Shown: positions 16,756-26,167, counted from the first letter of the stretch. The stretch: 40,910 bases of DNA from JBKHAJ01 sp964641125 (GCA_964641125.1 CAZXMO010000026.1:1-40910); one strand, 5' to 3'. A program made the numbers and translations. The notes: generated by a model from the sequence alone, not told the origin.

Positions 16756-18096
16756 ATGAAATACTTGTCATTAATAGGAATTCTCGCTCTTTTTTTAGTC
16801 CCTTTCGGAAGCGGTATCCGGTTGTACGCCCAGGAAGACAAATCGATAGTAGAGGAACGGAAGGACACCCTCAAGTTCGGAATCACATCTCAAATACTCT
16901 CCGTTCTCGAAACGATTACCGAAGAAAAGGAAACCGGGTATACCGAAGAAGCGGAATCTCTCTTCGATACCCTTCGAGACCCCGGTGTCCACGCCGCGGT
17001 GTTTCACTACTTCCGGGCAATCGACGACGATTCCCTCGTCGAAAGAGCCGCCGAAGTACTCTCGAACCACCTCGACAAGCCGCCGGCTCTCGTAGCGAGC
17101 GTTATCCGCTACGTAGCGGAAACGGGAATCGAAGAGCTCGAGCCTCGTATATTCGTCATAGCGGAAAGCGGAATATCCGGGACCCTCTCATTAGACGCGG
17201 TCAAAGCCTTGGGCGAGTTAGGTGACGAGGAAACCGCCGCCCGGCTCCTCGAGCTCTACGATGAATCCGGGGTGTCCGAGCAGGTCCGGGAGCAGATAAT
17301 TCTAGTACTCGGAAAACTCCAAGCCGAGCAGGCTGTCGACCTCCTGATAGATATCGCCCGGGACGAGGGAGAGTCCCTTACTATGCGGCGCTTCGCCGCG
17401 GACAGCCTGGGCAGAATCGGCTCGTCCCGTGCCGTGGATACCTTGGAAGAGCTCTACGTACAGGACGATCCCTACCTGAGGGCGAACGCGGTTTACTCGC
17501 TGGGTCTTATCGGAGGCCCCGGGGCCGAAGCGATTCTCTTTGCCGCCCTCCGTGACGGATTCTGGCGAATTCGGGTAAGCGCCGCCGAAGCTATAGGGGA
17601 GGCGGGTATCGAGGAGGGTATCGATATACTCACCTATAAGGCACAAAACGACCCGGAACTCCAGGTTCGAACCGCGGCGGTCGAAGCCCTCGGCAAGATC
17701 GGGGGAGGAAAATCCTTCGAATTCCTCAAAGAGCTCGCGAAGGGGCCGGGGAACCCCCTTGCCGTTCGGACTCAGGCCCTGGAAGCCCTCGTCGAGGAGG
17801 ACCTTTCGGGTTCGATTCCTTTTTTAAAAGAGCTTTTCGCAGAGGAGTCGGCTAAACGGAGTTCGGTAATCCTCGATCCCTTAGCCCGGATTATCTCCGA
17901 TGCGGAGGGGGCCGGTCTCGCGCCGCTCTACGAACAGATGCTCGCGAGTCCGTCCATTCCCATGAAAATCTACGGGATGAGGGGAATTCGAATCAACAAG
18001 ATCGGGACATTGAGGGACAAGGTCGAAAAGTTAACCGGGGACGACGCCCCCACATCGGTCCGCAGGTACGCCGAGAAGGTACTCGAAAGCTTTTAG
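16756..18096 (+). CDS. Secreted HEAT-repeat protein
   Basis: 446 residues. A signal peptide is clear (MKYLSLIGILALFLVPFGSG, cleavage probably near GIRLYAQ). There is no lipobox Cys. The mature protein is a run of helical HEAT/PBS-lyase-like repeats, for example LDAVKALGELGDEETAARLL, FAADSLGRIGSSRAVDTLEE, and VEALGKIGGGKSFEFLKEL, from about residue 110 to 370. Such solenoids act as binding scaffolds; no enzymatic residue pattern is visible and the partner is unknown. Start ATG 16756 directly follows the signal-peptide logic; a reading from 16711 would overlap murJ and add a charged stretch. It is the last gene of the long plus-strand operon and overlaps the convergent VWA gene by four bases. 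Confidence 0.8.
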   Translation: MKYLSLIGILALFLVPFGSGIRLYAQEDKSIVEERKDTLKFGITSQILSVLETITEEKETGYTEEAESLFDTLRDPGVHAAVFHYFRAIDDDSLVERAAEVLSNHLDKPPALVASVIRYVAETGIEELEPRIFVIAESGISGTLSLDAVKALGELGDEETAARLLELYDESGVSEQVREQIILVLGKLQAEQAVDLLIDIARDEGESLTMRRFAADSLGRIGSSRAVDTLEELYVQDDPYLRANAVYSLGLIGGPGAEAILFAALRDGFWRIRVSAAEAIGEAGIEEGIDILTYKAQNDPELQVRTAAVEALGKIGGGKSFEFLKELAKGPGNPLAVRTQALEALVEEDLSGSIPFLKELFAEESAKRSSVILDPLARIISDAEGAGLAPLYEQMLASPSIPMKIYGMRGIRINKIGTLRDKVEKLTGDDAPTSVRRYAEKVLESF

Positions 18097-19604
18097 CCCG
18101 GTGCCCCGGGTTCGGAGGTCAGCCGCATAATACGATTGATCCTGTCGAGGGGGGACTCGTATTTCTGAAAATAAAATTCAACCCGATGTTTTTTCTCGGT
18201 ATAGGCGGTGATACGCCGGTTCAGGCAATTTTCGATTCGGTCGTCTTCCGTAGGAAAGAACTCTTCCTTGCATAAGGTGAATACGTAGGAGTCCCCCTCT
18301 TTAGAGAGCTCTCCGATGCACCGTGGAAAAGGATAAAGAAAGATGAGAAACCGGGAGCCGTTACCCCCGACGCAGTAGGTGTGGCTCTCCTGAACCGGAT
18401 GGACGTTGCGTTGTCCTATTTCCCGGGTCTGGTTGACGACCACCAGCTCGATCTCCGCGGCGGTGTCTCCCCGTTCTCCGGTGTGACGGTCATAGACGGT
18501 TTTGACCCCCGCCGACGGCGCCCACGAGCCTCCCTCGATAATATTTCTGAGCTTGATGACCAGGAAGGTAATTCCCCCCGCTCCGATGAGTCCGATGACC
18601 ACATAGAGGAAGATCATAAGGACCCTGCCTCGATTCCTGAGTATTCCCTCCTCCACATCCACGGTAACTTTCAGGGTTTCCGGAGAGAAGCGGTTACCGT
18701 TGGAGAATTCCGGCTCGATTTCGAGGCTCCGCCGGCCGCCGGGGATACTGTCGGGCAGACGTACGCGGGCCTTTAGCCGTTCGGTGCTCTCGGGCTCGAG
18801 AATGGCATCGGGGGAGTTGACCAGGACATCCTCGCCGTTTACGAGGAGGGACCGGAGCTTGATGTAGATCTTCTCGTCCCTATAGTTGGTCACCTCGAGG
18901 GAAATCTCGCCGTTTCTATTTATCGTTTCTATATCTCCCGGAACAGCAACCCGGGGATGTCCCAGGGCCTTGTTAGCTATGTCATCCTCCACGGTTTCTG
19001 GGTAATCCACCTGGGAAACCGCGAGGTTCTCGGAGAGGGTATCCAAGAGGTTAGTCTTGTCCCCTTGCCGTTCATCCGGAAGGGCCATGATACGTACATC
19101 CCATCCGCGGGAACGAATCCGCTCGGTTGTCTTTGCAAGCTCTTCTTTGACTTCATCTTCCGGGCGGTTGAAGGGACTCCCCGGGGGCGGATCGTGAATT
19201 CCGTCGGTCAGCACGAGAATTACCTTTTCTCGGCCGCTCGGAAGGTCCGCGGTGTAGTGGAAAAGATACTTCAGCGCGGAGATAAAATCTGTGTATTTGC
19301 CGAGAGGCTGAAGGAGAAGGAGATACGTCACGATCTCCTCCGCCTGGTCCCCGGCTTCGATTTTTTGAGATACCTCGATCTTCGGTGAATCGGCGAAGGT
19401 TATGAGATGGAAGTAGTCTCCCATGCGGAGATGATTGGTCAGGGTATCCTGTATGAGATGCCCGACCAGGTCGTCGAAGATAGGAAATACGCTTTCGGAG
19501 ATGTCCAGCAGCACGATCATATCGAGCTGCTGAGCGTTCGCCGCGGGCAGCGCGAGCACCACCAGGAGGAGGATTATGGCTGCAAGCGGCTTGACTCCGC
19601 CCAT
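18093..19604 (-). CDS. Membrane-anchored von Willebrand factor A domain protein
   Basis: 503 residues. A signal peptide (about 1-24, ending AANA) leads into a VWA domain with a complete metal site: D34, S36 and S38 in DISES, T105 in GKYTD, D134 in LTDGIHD. A beta-rich region (about 215-320) follows, then one transmembrane helix (about 328-350), and a cytoplasmic C-terminal domain of about 150 residues that looks like a beta-sandwich (possibly FHA-like; I cannot confirm this). The protein may sense or hold ligands outside the membrane and signal inward; this is inference. Its ATG overlaps the greA stop by one base, so it is cotranscribed with the GreA fusion and the TPR gene. Confidence 0.75.
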   Translation of the reverse strand: MGGVKPLAAIILLLVVLALPAANAQQLDMIVLLDISESVFPIFDDLVGHLIQDTLTNHLRMGDYFHLITFADSPKIEVSQKIEAGDQAEEIVTYLLLLQPLGKYTDFISALKYLFHYTADLPSGREKVILVLTDGIHDPPPGSPFNRPEDEVKEELAKTTERIRSRGWDVRIMALPDERQGDKTNLLDTLSENLAVSQVDYPETVEDDIANKALGHPRVAVPGDIETINRNGEISLEVTNYRDEKIYIKLRSLLVNGEDVLVNSPDAILEPESTERLKARVRLPDSIPGGRRSLEIEPEFSNGNRFSPETLKVTVDVEEGILRNRGRVLMIFLYVVIGLIGAGGITFLVIKLRNIIEGGSWAPSAGVKTVYDRHTGERGDTAAEIELVVVNQTREIGQRNVHPVQESHTYCVGGNGSRFLIFLYPFPRCIGELSKEGDSYVFTLCKEEFFPTEDDRIENCLNRRITAYTEKKHRVEFYFQKYESPLDRINRIMRLTSEPGAPG

Positions 19605-22291
19605 TAAATATCGACCGCCTCGATTTCCTCGACGGTATAGTCGTATTCACGCTCGTTTATCTTGAACTTAAGGGTGTCGCCCACTTTGTGATGCATGAGA
19701 GCCGTCCCGAGGGGAGACAGGTAGGAGATGATATTCTTGTTCGGTTCCGATTCCCAAGGGCCGAGAATGGTAAACTCGTCCGGCTTACCGTCGGTATTAT
19801 CGGTAAGCTTCACCTTGGTCCCGAACCCCACCGACTGCGTCTTGATGTCTTCCGCATTGAAGACATGAGCCTTCTCGAGGTCTTCCTTGAGCTTTGCCGC
19901 CGCGTTATTGAGCATCTCCTGCTTCTCCTTAGCGGCCTTGTATTCCGCGTTTTCCCGAAGGTCGCCGAGCTCCATGGCGGATCCTATCTCCTTGGAATTC
20001 TGCGGTACCTCTACTTCGAGGAGATGATGTAATTCCTTCTGTTTCAACTCGTAGCTCTTGATGGTTACCAGAAGGCCTCGAGATGCGACCTCCCTTTCGG
20101 GCTCGCCGTAAAACTTGAAATCGGGAAATTTCTTGATGATTTCGTTCCTCAGCTCGAGCTTCAAGGAGGGATCCAGATCCTTGACGTCGTTTACCAGGGT
20201 AAAGATACGGCTGATCGAATCCTGGCTTGTCCGCATAAGAAAATCTTTGAGCCTGCCGTCCTTGAATAGGTAGGTCTGAATCTGCTTGTTCAGCTTCCGG
20301 TTGAGGCTCACGTCTCTCCGGTTGCTGATCTCCCTGAAAGAAATATCGAGGAGATGGATCATTCCGATAAGAATTTTTTCGTATTCTACGCCGTACTTCT
20401 CATTCCAGGTCTTTTCGTTTATGCTCCGCGCCAGCCATATAAAGGGCTCCCGGTAATCACGGTAGTTGTCCACGATGTTGCGGAACATATCCCGGACCAG
20501 TTCCTTCCTGCCGGATTCCAAGAGCTCATCGATGATGTATCGGTTAAGATAATTGGGAAAGAGCTTGACGTACAGCTCGGGCCAGTCTTCCCTCTGCTGC
20601 TGGAGCTTCTGGAGGAACTTCTTCTTGATATCGGAATCTTCGATCTTCTGAAAGATCTCCTCGACATTCTCCATTTCCGCGAGGATATCTTCGAAGGTGA
20701 TATCCAGACCCGGGTCGAGATACGGATGTTCCTTGATTAAATCCTCGATAAACAGATAGCACGATACGATTGTCTCATTTACGTTGTTGTAGCTCTTGAG
20801 CTGGGTAGCGAAATAATCGAACATCTCCGCGAAGTATTCGCTGTCCCTCGAGGCGTTCTCGTCGCTTATGAAGTCCTGGATCACTTGAAGCCTCTGGAAG
20901 AACCCCTTTTCAGCCTTGAAGGAATTGAACAGCTTCTCCTCGAGGGTGATAGGATTCTCCCGGACGGTGAATACATCCCGTTTATCGGGCATGTTCCCGA
21001 AATTAGGATCGTTCTTGAGGATTTTCCTCGCCTGAGTACTCCAGCTCGACCATTCACCCTGGCTCAGAATGTTCGGCACCAGCTCCGTCTTGATCTTCTT
21101 CATATCCGCGGCGTTGTCGAAACTCTTAATAACCGTCCTCAAAGCCCAAGAGGGGTCCTCCTTGACCGATTTTTTGAGCTCTTCCTTCGCCTTGATAACC
21201 TTGAGGACCCAGATGTGATCCTTCGCGAGGGTATTGAGGGCGTTTACCGCCATCTTGAGCGACATGCTGTGGCCGCGCTTGCGGGCGAAGTCTATGGTAA
21301 TCTCGTCCGCCTCTATGTTCCGGATGAGCCCGATACCCCAAGACCGGTGGCAGACAAAGTTTCCGGCGTCGAAGGCGATGTGCTTCTCGAAATCGGCGAT
21401 GGCGTCGTGAACATTCCGCCAGCTCTGCCCGAGGTTAGAGAGCTTTAAGTACTCGTCCAGATGACTGTGGTCTTTATATTTGCCTTTGTAACACTCGATA
21501 ATCTCGGTTCGGGCCCAGGAGTTTTTGGGGTCGTATTCGAGGATCCGCTTCAATATTTCTATGGCCTTATCCCACAGCTCGTTTTCCTTGAAATGGGCGT
21601 AGAGCTCTTCCAAGAGCTGAGCGGCCCTTTCGGGGCTGATGGTCTTCTGGATCTTGCTGTCGACATGAAAGAAGAAGTCGGTTTCTTCCGGTGTGTACTC
21701 GAGAAGCTTCATCCATATCTCTTTGACATTCGAAAAGAGTTTCTTGTTTATGTACCGGTAGATGGCCTTTTTAAAATAGTCCACCGCCTCTTCAATATTT
21801 CCTTCCGCCTCTTTCTTTTCACCCAAGAGTCTTACGATATCCGCCTCGTCGTAATCGACTTTGATCAGCCGCTCCCAAATCTCGTACTTCTTTTCGTCCT
21901 CGTTTTCGTTTTCATAGCATTCCGCGAGAGTTTTGAGAGCGTACTTGTTCTCTCCGAACTGGAGTATCCTCTCGCACAGATATTCGACTATGTTCCATTT
22001 GTGATTATCCGAAAAGATCTGGATAAGCATGATCAAATTGGTATCGTCGATGAGCCTGCGTTTTAAGGAAATAATTCCCGAAATGTAGAGAGCGATTATG
22101 CTGTTCTTGGTGTGCTGCAGGTGCTCGTCGCACAGCTGCTTTATCTCGGATTCCGTTTCTTCGTCCACGGTTTCTTCGATAAGGGAGTCGAGTTCCTTGA
22201 AGTTATTGATAGTGTAGCTGTTTAAGGTAGCACGCGTCCATTTTTCTTCATTGAGCAACTCGTTAATAACCCGTATCTTCTTTTCAGACAT
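19604..22291 (-). CDS. greA: Transcript cleavage factor GreA fused to a long helical-repeat N-terminus
   Basis: 895 residues, against about 158 for ordinary GreA. The last ~155 residues are a full GreA: an N-terminal coiled coil with the acidic tip GDLRENAEYKAAKEKQ (about 773-788) and the FKBP-like C-terminal domain. The tip residues (Asp and Glu) that reach the polymerase active site through the secondary channel are kept, so cleavage stimulation is expected. The first ~740 residues are helical and TPR-like (for example IVEYLCERILQFGENKYALKTLAEC). Long GreA proteins of this kind are known in spirochaetes (Treponema, Borrelia); the role of the extension is unknown to me. AGGAG precedes the ATG. 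It lies between a TPR protein and a VWA protein on one transcript. Confidence 0.92.
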   Translation of the reverse strand: MSEKKIRVINELLNEEKWTRATLNSYTINNFKELDSLIEETVDEETESEIKQLCDEHLQHTKNSIIALYISGIISLKRRLIDDTNLIMLIQIFSDNHKWNIVEYLCERILQFGENKYALKTLAECYENENEDEKKYEIWERLIKVDYDEADIVRLLGEKKEAEGNIEEAVDYFKKAIYRYINKKLFSNVKEIWMKLLEYTPEETDFFFHVDSKIQKTISPERAAQLLEELYAHFKENELWDKAIEILKRILEYDPKNSWARTEIIECYKGKYKDHSHLDEYLKLSNLGQSWRNVHDAIADFEKHIAFDAGNFVCHRSWGIGLIRNIEADEITIDFARKRGHSMSLKMAVNALNTLAKDHIWVLKVIKAKEELKKSVKEDPSWALRTVIKSFDNAADMKKIKTELVPNILSQGEWSSWSTQARKILKNDPNFGNMPDKRDVFTVRENPITLEEKLFNSFKAEKGFFQRLQVIQDFISDENASRDSEYFAEMFDYFATQLKSYNNVNETIVSCYLFIEDLIKEHPYLDPGLDITFEDILAEMENVEEIFQKIEDSDIKKKFLQKLQQQREDWPELYVKLFPNYLNRYIIDELLESGRKELVRDMFRNIVDNYRDYREPFIWLARSINEKTWNEKYGVEYEKILIGMIHLLDISFREISNRRDVSLNRKLNKQIQTYLFKDGRLKDFLMRTSQDSISRIFTLVNDVKDLDPSLKLELRNEIIKKFPDFKFYGEPEREVASRGLLVTIKSYELKQKELHHLLEVEVPQNSKEIGSAMELGDLRENAEYKAAKEKQEMLNNAAAKLKEDLEKAHVFNAEDIKTQSVGFGTKVKLTDNTDGKPDEFTILGPWESEPNKNIISYLSPLGTALMHHKVGDTLKFKINEREYDYTVEEIEAVDI

Positions 22292-22313
22292 CTACAACTC
22301 CTGATGATTATTC

Positions 22314-23258
22314 TTATTTTACATATTTCTCGTAAATTATAGGATCGAGTTCTTTCAACTGAGCAAGAACCCCTTCTATTTTATTTCGTTCGGCCTTCGC
22401 CGCGATATAATGATCGATCAACCAAAAGTAGTGATTGATCAGCTTCGGTACCAAGGCCTGATCCCCTTCCTCGCCGTACTCTTTCTCCACCTGATAAACG
22501 GCCTGCCTGAGCTTGCCGAATTCGAGAGGCTTGAGCTCGCGCTTGATGCTCAAGACTCCCAAGAGGTTGCCGTATACGGGCAGCCACCTCTCAAGATCGG
22601 GGGATTCGTATCCCATATCCCGGACCTTGGCGACGAGCCTGCAAATCAAGAGTGATTCCAGCCGCTTCAGATCGATCTTTTCGGGCCCGAGGAAAAAAGC
22701 CTCCCGAAAAAATATTTTCGCGGCCCGAACCTCATTGATCAGAGCGTACGAATCGGCGAGCTCGGCGAGAATTCCAGGATCATCCGTAGATTGACGATTC
22801 GCGGCCTCGAAAAACTCGGCGGCGTGGGCGTAATCCCCCATCCTTTTGTGAGCATGACCGATATCGACTAAGAGCTCGACGTCGTGCTTCCCCCTCTGCT
22901 CGAGCTGCCTTTTCAGGTGGACTAGGGCGGTACCGAAAACCCATTGCTTTATCGGATAGATACCACCCTCGTAAACCTTTTTGAGCCGATCGACAAAATC
23001 GACGAAACGGTCCCACTGCTCGAAGAGATACTTACTCTTCTTCTCGTCTTCATGTATCTTTTCGAGCTTTGCCGTCCGCTCCTTCCAAAAGTTCGCACAT
23101 TTCAACGCGGAAACGACCTCATCCCGGTCGAAGTCCACAGCCAGTGCCTCGGAAAGAACGTTTCCGGCCTCGACGAACTTGCCGCACCTGAACAAATCGT
23201 ATGCGTTTTTGATCTTCGGCGCTACTCTATCATCAACCCTCGTCGTTTCATCGTTCAT
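22314..23258 (-). CDS. TPR-repeat cytoplasmic protein of unknown function
   Basis: 314 residues with no signal peptide or membrane helix. Repeats resembling TPR units are seen, for example ELLVDIGHAHKRMGDYAHAA and GILAELADSYALINEVRAAK in the middle third. A highly charged segment lies near residues 55-75, and a long C-terminal helix region ends at IYEKYVK. It is the first gene of the minus-strand operon; the GreA fusion follows 22 bases downstream. The shared operon suggests a link with the helical part of GreA, but this is inference only. The ATG has no clear ribosome binding site despite a near-consensus promoter about 28 bases upstream. Confidence 0.75.
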   Translation of the reverse strand: MNDETTRVDDRVAPKIKNAYDLFRCGKFVEAGNVLSEALAVDFDRDEVVSALKCANFWKERTAKLEKIHEDEKKSKYLFEQWDRFVDFVDRLKKVYEGGIYPIKQWVFGTALVHLKRQLEQRGKHDVELLVDIGHAHKRMGDYAHAAEFFEAANRQSTDDPGILAELADSYALINEVRAAKIFFREAFFLGPEKIDLKRLESLLICRLVAKVRDMGYESPDLERWLPVYGNLLGVLSIKRELKPLEFGKLRQAVYQVEKEYGEEGDQALVPKLINHYFWLIDHYIAAKAERNKIEGVLAQLKELDPIIYEKYVK

Positions 23259-23285
23259 AATGTATTGAAATATATATTCAGGTTC

Positions 23286-23313
23286 ATTATATCATCCTGA
23301 ACCGATTAGTCAA
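23286..23313 (-). promoter_or_regulatory. Near-consensus promoter of the TPR-greA-VWA operon
   Basis: Read on the minus strand, TTGACT (23308-23313) and TATAAT (23286-23291) are separated by 16 bases, and the -10 is preceded by TGA (extended -10). Transcription should begin near 23279, about 20 bases before the ATG at 23258. Confidence 0.75.
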
Positions 23314-23326
23314 TCTTACCCCTCAA

Positions 23327-23355
23327 TTGCTTTTACTTCGAAAAAGTGATACACC
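23327..23355 (+). promoter_or_regulatory. Weak candidate promoter for rpe
   Basis: TTGCTT (23327-23332), a 17-base spacer ending in TGA, and TACACC (23350-23355). Both hexamers match only three consensus positions, but spacing and the TGA extension agree with other promoters here. The predicted start falls about one base before the rpe ATG, which would make the mRNA leaderless. Confidence 0.3.
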
Positions 23356-23362
23356 TACAAGT

Positions 23363-24055
23363 ATGGAGCACTCGAACGCCCCTCTACTTGCGCCTTCCAT
23401 CCTTTCCGCGGATTTCGCCGAAATAGGGAAGGCCGTGGATCTCATCGAAGAATCCCCGGGCTCGTGGGTGCACATGGATGTTATGGACGGCGATTTTGTT
23501 CCTAACATCACCTTCGGTCACAAGATGCTCGCCGATGTGAGGAAGAGAACATCTTTACCCCTGGATGTGCACCTCATGGTCTCTCATCCGGATACGCAAA
23601 TCCATAATTTCTGTGACGCCGGCGCCGACAGCCTCACTTTCCACATCGAGGCGGCCGTTCACACCCACCGTATCGTTCAGCAGATACGTGAAAAGGGAGT
23701 AAAACCGGGAATTTCGCTTGTTCCGTCCACACCTGTCTCTCATCTAAAGGAAATTCTTCCCTTTATCGATTCGGTACTCGTCATGTCGGTTAATCCCGGA
23801 TTCGGGGGGCAGAGCATCATACGTGAATGTCTGGATAAAGTTCGGGAGTTGGTAGGAATCCGGAAGGAGAGGGGACTCTCTTTTCTCATTTCCGTGGACG
23901 GCGGCATCAACCGAGACACTTCGTCCGCGGTAATCGACGCTGGAGCCGACGTCCTCGTTTGCGGTTCGGCCTTTTTCGGGGCCGATAATCCCTTGAAAGA
24001 AGCCGAGCTCATTCTCTCCGGATCCGGAGACATAAGACAGGCACAAAATGATTGA
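23363..24055 (+). CDS. rpe: Ribulose-phosphate 3-epimerase
   Basis: 230 residues from ATG 23363; an in-frame upstream start at 23327 overlaps the likely promoter and adds a non-conserved tail. Family motifs are complete: LAPSILSADFAEIG, HMDVMDGDFVPNITFG (metal/catalytic Asp), DVHLMVSHP, MSVNPGFGGQ and SVDGGIN (second catalytic Asp), ending in the phosphate-binding VCGSAFFG. The enzyme interconverts ribulose-5-phosphate and xylulose-5-phosphate in the pentose phosphate pathway. No Shine-Dalgarno sequence is visible. It is transcribed away from the TPR-greA operon, and the next gene begins 44 bases after its stop. Confidence 0.95.
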   Translation: MEHSNAPLLAPSILSADFAEIGKAVDLIEESPGSWVHMDVMDGDFVPNITFGHKMLADVRKRTSLPLDVHLMVSHPDTQIHNFCDAGADSLTFHIEAAVHTHRIVQQIREKGVKPGISLVPSTPVSHLKEILPFIDSVLVMSVNPGFGGQSIIRECLDKVRELVGIRKERGLSFLISVDGGINRDTSSAVIDAGADVLVCGSAFFGADNPLKEAELILSGSGDIRQAQND

Positions 24056-24099
24056 GTTTCCGGTTAAAATCGTCGAAAATTAGTTCGGGGGAATTTGTT

Positions 24100-25077
24100 T
24101 TGAAAACACATCGAACTATACGATTTCTCGTTTTTATCGTTATCGTGACGTCGCTTTCCGTCACTGCCTTCGCCCAAAGGAGAACTGCGAGCGATTTCGA
24201 AGCGGGGCTCGAGCGTTTCTCGAGGGGCGACTACACCGGGGCTCTCTCTTATTTCAAGGAGGCCCTTGTAGATGAAGCCGGAGGGGTCTCCCGGGGAAAC
24301 GCGTACTTTTGGCTGGCCAAGACTCATTTAGCCCTGGGGAACCTCGCCGACGCTGAAAAGAATCTGGAGTACTTCCTAGTCAATTTCGAGACCAACGAGA
24401 ACTTCGGTGAAGCCCTCTATCAGAAGGGGAGGCTCCTCTATCTGCAGAAGGAGTATGAAAACGCCCTGCAGGTCCTCTACGGCTTTATCGAGCGGTTTCC
24501 GGATAATCCCTATACGGCCAATGCCTATTATTGGGCGGGAGAATCACTGTACGCCCTCGGCCATCTGGATAAAGCGGAACGTTTATTCAAACACGTCGTG
24601 ACGGAATATCCCGGCAGCTTCAAAATCGAGGCCTCCAAATACAAACTCGATGTAATCGGACTGAAGCGGCGGGAGGGGGAGCTTCTCAAATTCCTCAAAT
24701 GGAGCCACGAGGAATCCCTCGAAATCTTGGAGAAGTTTCAAATCAGGGAAAAGACCTACGAACAGGCCTTAGCCGCTTATCAGAAGAAGCTTTCCCGCTA
24801 TGAAGAAGAGGGAACGGCCCGGACCATCGAAGAGCTGACCATAGAGCTGAGGGAGACCGAAGCACAGGTAAGCGAACTGCGGAAGAAAAACGCTCGACTC
24901 GAAGAGCAGCTCATGGAGCTCCAAGCCCGGCCATCGGCTCTCACGGACACCGACGAACCCCGAAAACCCGCCGCTGGAGAGACGGCGGAAAAAATGGAGC
25001 TCCTAGAACTGAAGGAACAAGCCCTCGCGCTCAAGGAGTATTATCTCGAATGGCTCCTGTCAAACGCGGAGGAATAA
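24100..25077 (+). CDS. Exported TPR protein with C-terminal coiled coil
   Basis: 325 residues from TTG 24100, which has GGGGGA seven bases upstream; an in-frame TTG at 24052 would add 16 residues before the signal peptide. A signal peptide ends near VTAFAQ (about residue 27). TPR/YbgF-like repeats follow (NAYFWLAKTHLALGNLADAE, ALYQKGRLLYLQKEYENALQ, NAYYWAGESLYALGHLDKAE; about 30-185). A charged coiled coil of about 130 residues closes the protein (EELTIELRETEAQVSELRKK). The pattern recalls YbgF/CpoB and BamD-type periplasmic adaptors, but the domain order is reversed relative to CpoB. Function unknown. It is four bases from the next exported protein. Confidence 0.75.
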   Translation: MKTHRTIRFLVFIVIVTSLSVTAFAQRRTASDFEAGLERFSRGDYTGALSYFKEALVDEAGGVSRGNAYFWLAKTHLALGNLADAEKNLEYFLVNFETNENFGEALYQKGRLLYLQKEYENALQVLYGFIERFPDNPYTANAYYWAGESLYALGHLDKAERLFKHVVTEYPGSFKIEASKYKLDVIGLKRREGELLKFLKWSHEESLEILEKFQIREKTYEQALAAYQKKLSRYEEEGTARTIEELTIELRETEAQVSELRKKNARLEEQLMELQARPSALTDTDEPRKPAAGETAEKMELLELKEQALALKEYYLEWLLSNAEE

Positions 25078-25081
25078 CTCT

Positions 25082-26155
25082 ATGATCAAACGTTTTATCC
25101 TATTTTCTTTTATTATTTTCCTCGCCGCATCGGCTATCGTCTCCGCTCTCGACATCAAGGAAGGTCGTATAAAGCTCGTCCTCCACGAACGGACCGGGCG
25201 TTTCAGCGCCTATTATCTTACCGACCTCTCCAAGGGAATCTATAAGCCCTTCATGCTGGCCGATGACCCCAGGACAACCTATATGAGCTTTGTAATCGCG
25301 GACAAGGTGTATCAGATGGGAGAAAGCTCGGGATTCAAACAGACCATCGAGAGCACACCTTCGGGAGCAAAATTCGTCTGGAGATCTTCCTTCGCCGAGG
25401 TGACCGAGGAGTTCTCCTTTCTCCGATCAGCTTCATCCCCCGTGTCCGACGGTTTCAAGATAACCATCACGATAAAAAATATTTCAGAACGAAGCTACTC
25501 CACCCGGACGAGGTACCTGTTCGACACCTATCTTGGTGAAAAGTCCGGCATCCACTTTACCACCGAGACTATCGACAGGGTGAGCGGCGAAACGGTCTTT
25601 TCCCAATATGCCATGCCCGAATACATTCTCTCGCCCGCGGGTGAAAAAAATGAGAACGGTTTTTCAGGACTCCAGATAATGCTCAAAGCTGAGGGGATCG
25701 ACACCCCCGAGCGAACCCTCCTTGCGAATTGGAAGCGTCTCAACGACACCGTGTACGATTACGATGTGAAAACCTCGAGTAATTTCAACCTCCTTCCCTA
25801 TTCGGTCAACGACAGCGCCGTTTGCCTCTACTACGGAGGTCGGACACTCCAGCGGAACCAGGAGAGAAAGATAGTTATAGCGATGGGGAACTACAAAGAA
25901 AAAGGATTTACCGCCGAAACCGAGGGAATGAGAAGCGAGATCGAAGCGGTTTTCGACAAGACCCTTAAATCCACATCGGAGATAAGCGACCCCGATTTAA
26001 CCGTCCAGACCGATCTCCTTACCGTAACCGATCTTTTAGACAAGATCGACAAGGGATTGAGTGAACAGATACAGATAAGCGAGAATGAGATCGAGCTCAT
26101 GAAACAGATCATCGAAGAATTGAATAAACGGAAATTCCGTTATGATTCCGAATAG
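25082..26155 (+). CDS. Exported protein of unknown function
   Basis: 357 residues. A signal peptide (about 1-22: MIKRFILFSFIIFLAASAIV) precedes a beta-rich body of about 270 residues with many aromatic and Thr/Ser residues (for example RTRYLFDTYLGEKSGIHFTT), and a C-terminal helical stretch (about 300-350) that may form a coiled coil. I do not recognise the family. It lies between two TPR-type genes and starts four bases after the previous stop, so the three probably act in one envelope process. A cell-surface or periplasmic location follows from the signal peptide. Confidence 0.7.
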   Translation: MIKRFILFSFIIFLAASAIVSALDIKEGRIKLVLHERTGRFSAYYLTDLSKGIYKPFMLADDPRTTYMSFVIADKVYQMGESSGFKQTIESTPSGAKFVWRSSFAEVTEEFSFLRSASSPVSDGFKITITIKNISERSYSTRTRYLFDTYLGEKSGIHFTTETIDRVSGETVFSQYAMPEYILSPAGEKNENGFSGLQIMLKAEGIDTPERTLLANWKRLNDTVYDYDVKTSSNFNLLPYSVNDSAVCLYYGGRTLQRNQERKIVIAMGNYKEKGFTAETEGMRSEIEAVFDKTLKSTSEISDPDLTVQTDLLTVTDLLDKIDKGLSEQIQISENEIELMKQIIEELNKRKFRYDSE

Positions 26156-26167
26156 CGGGCGCCTTGT

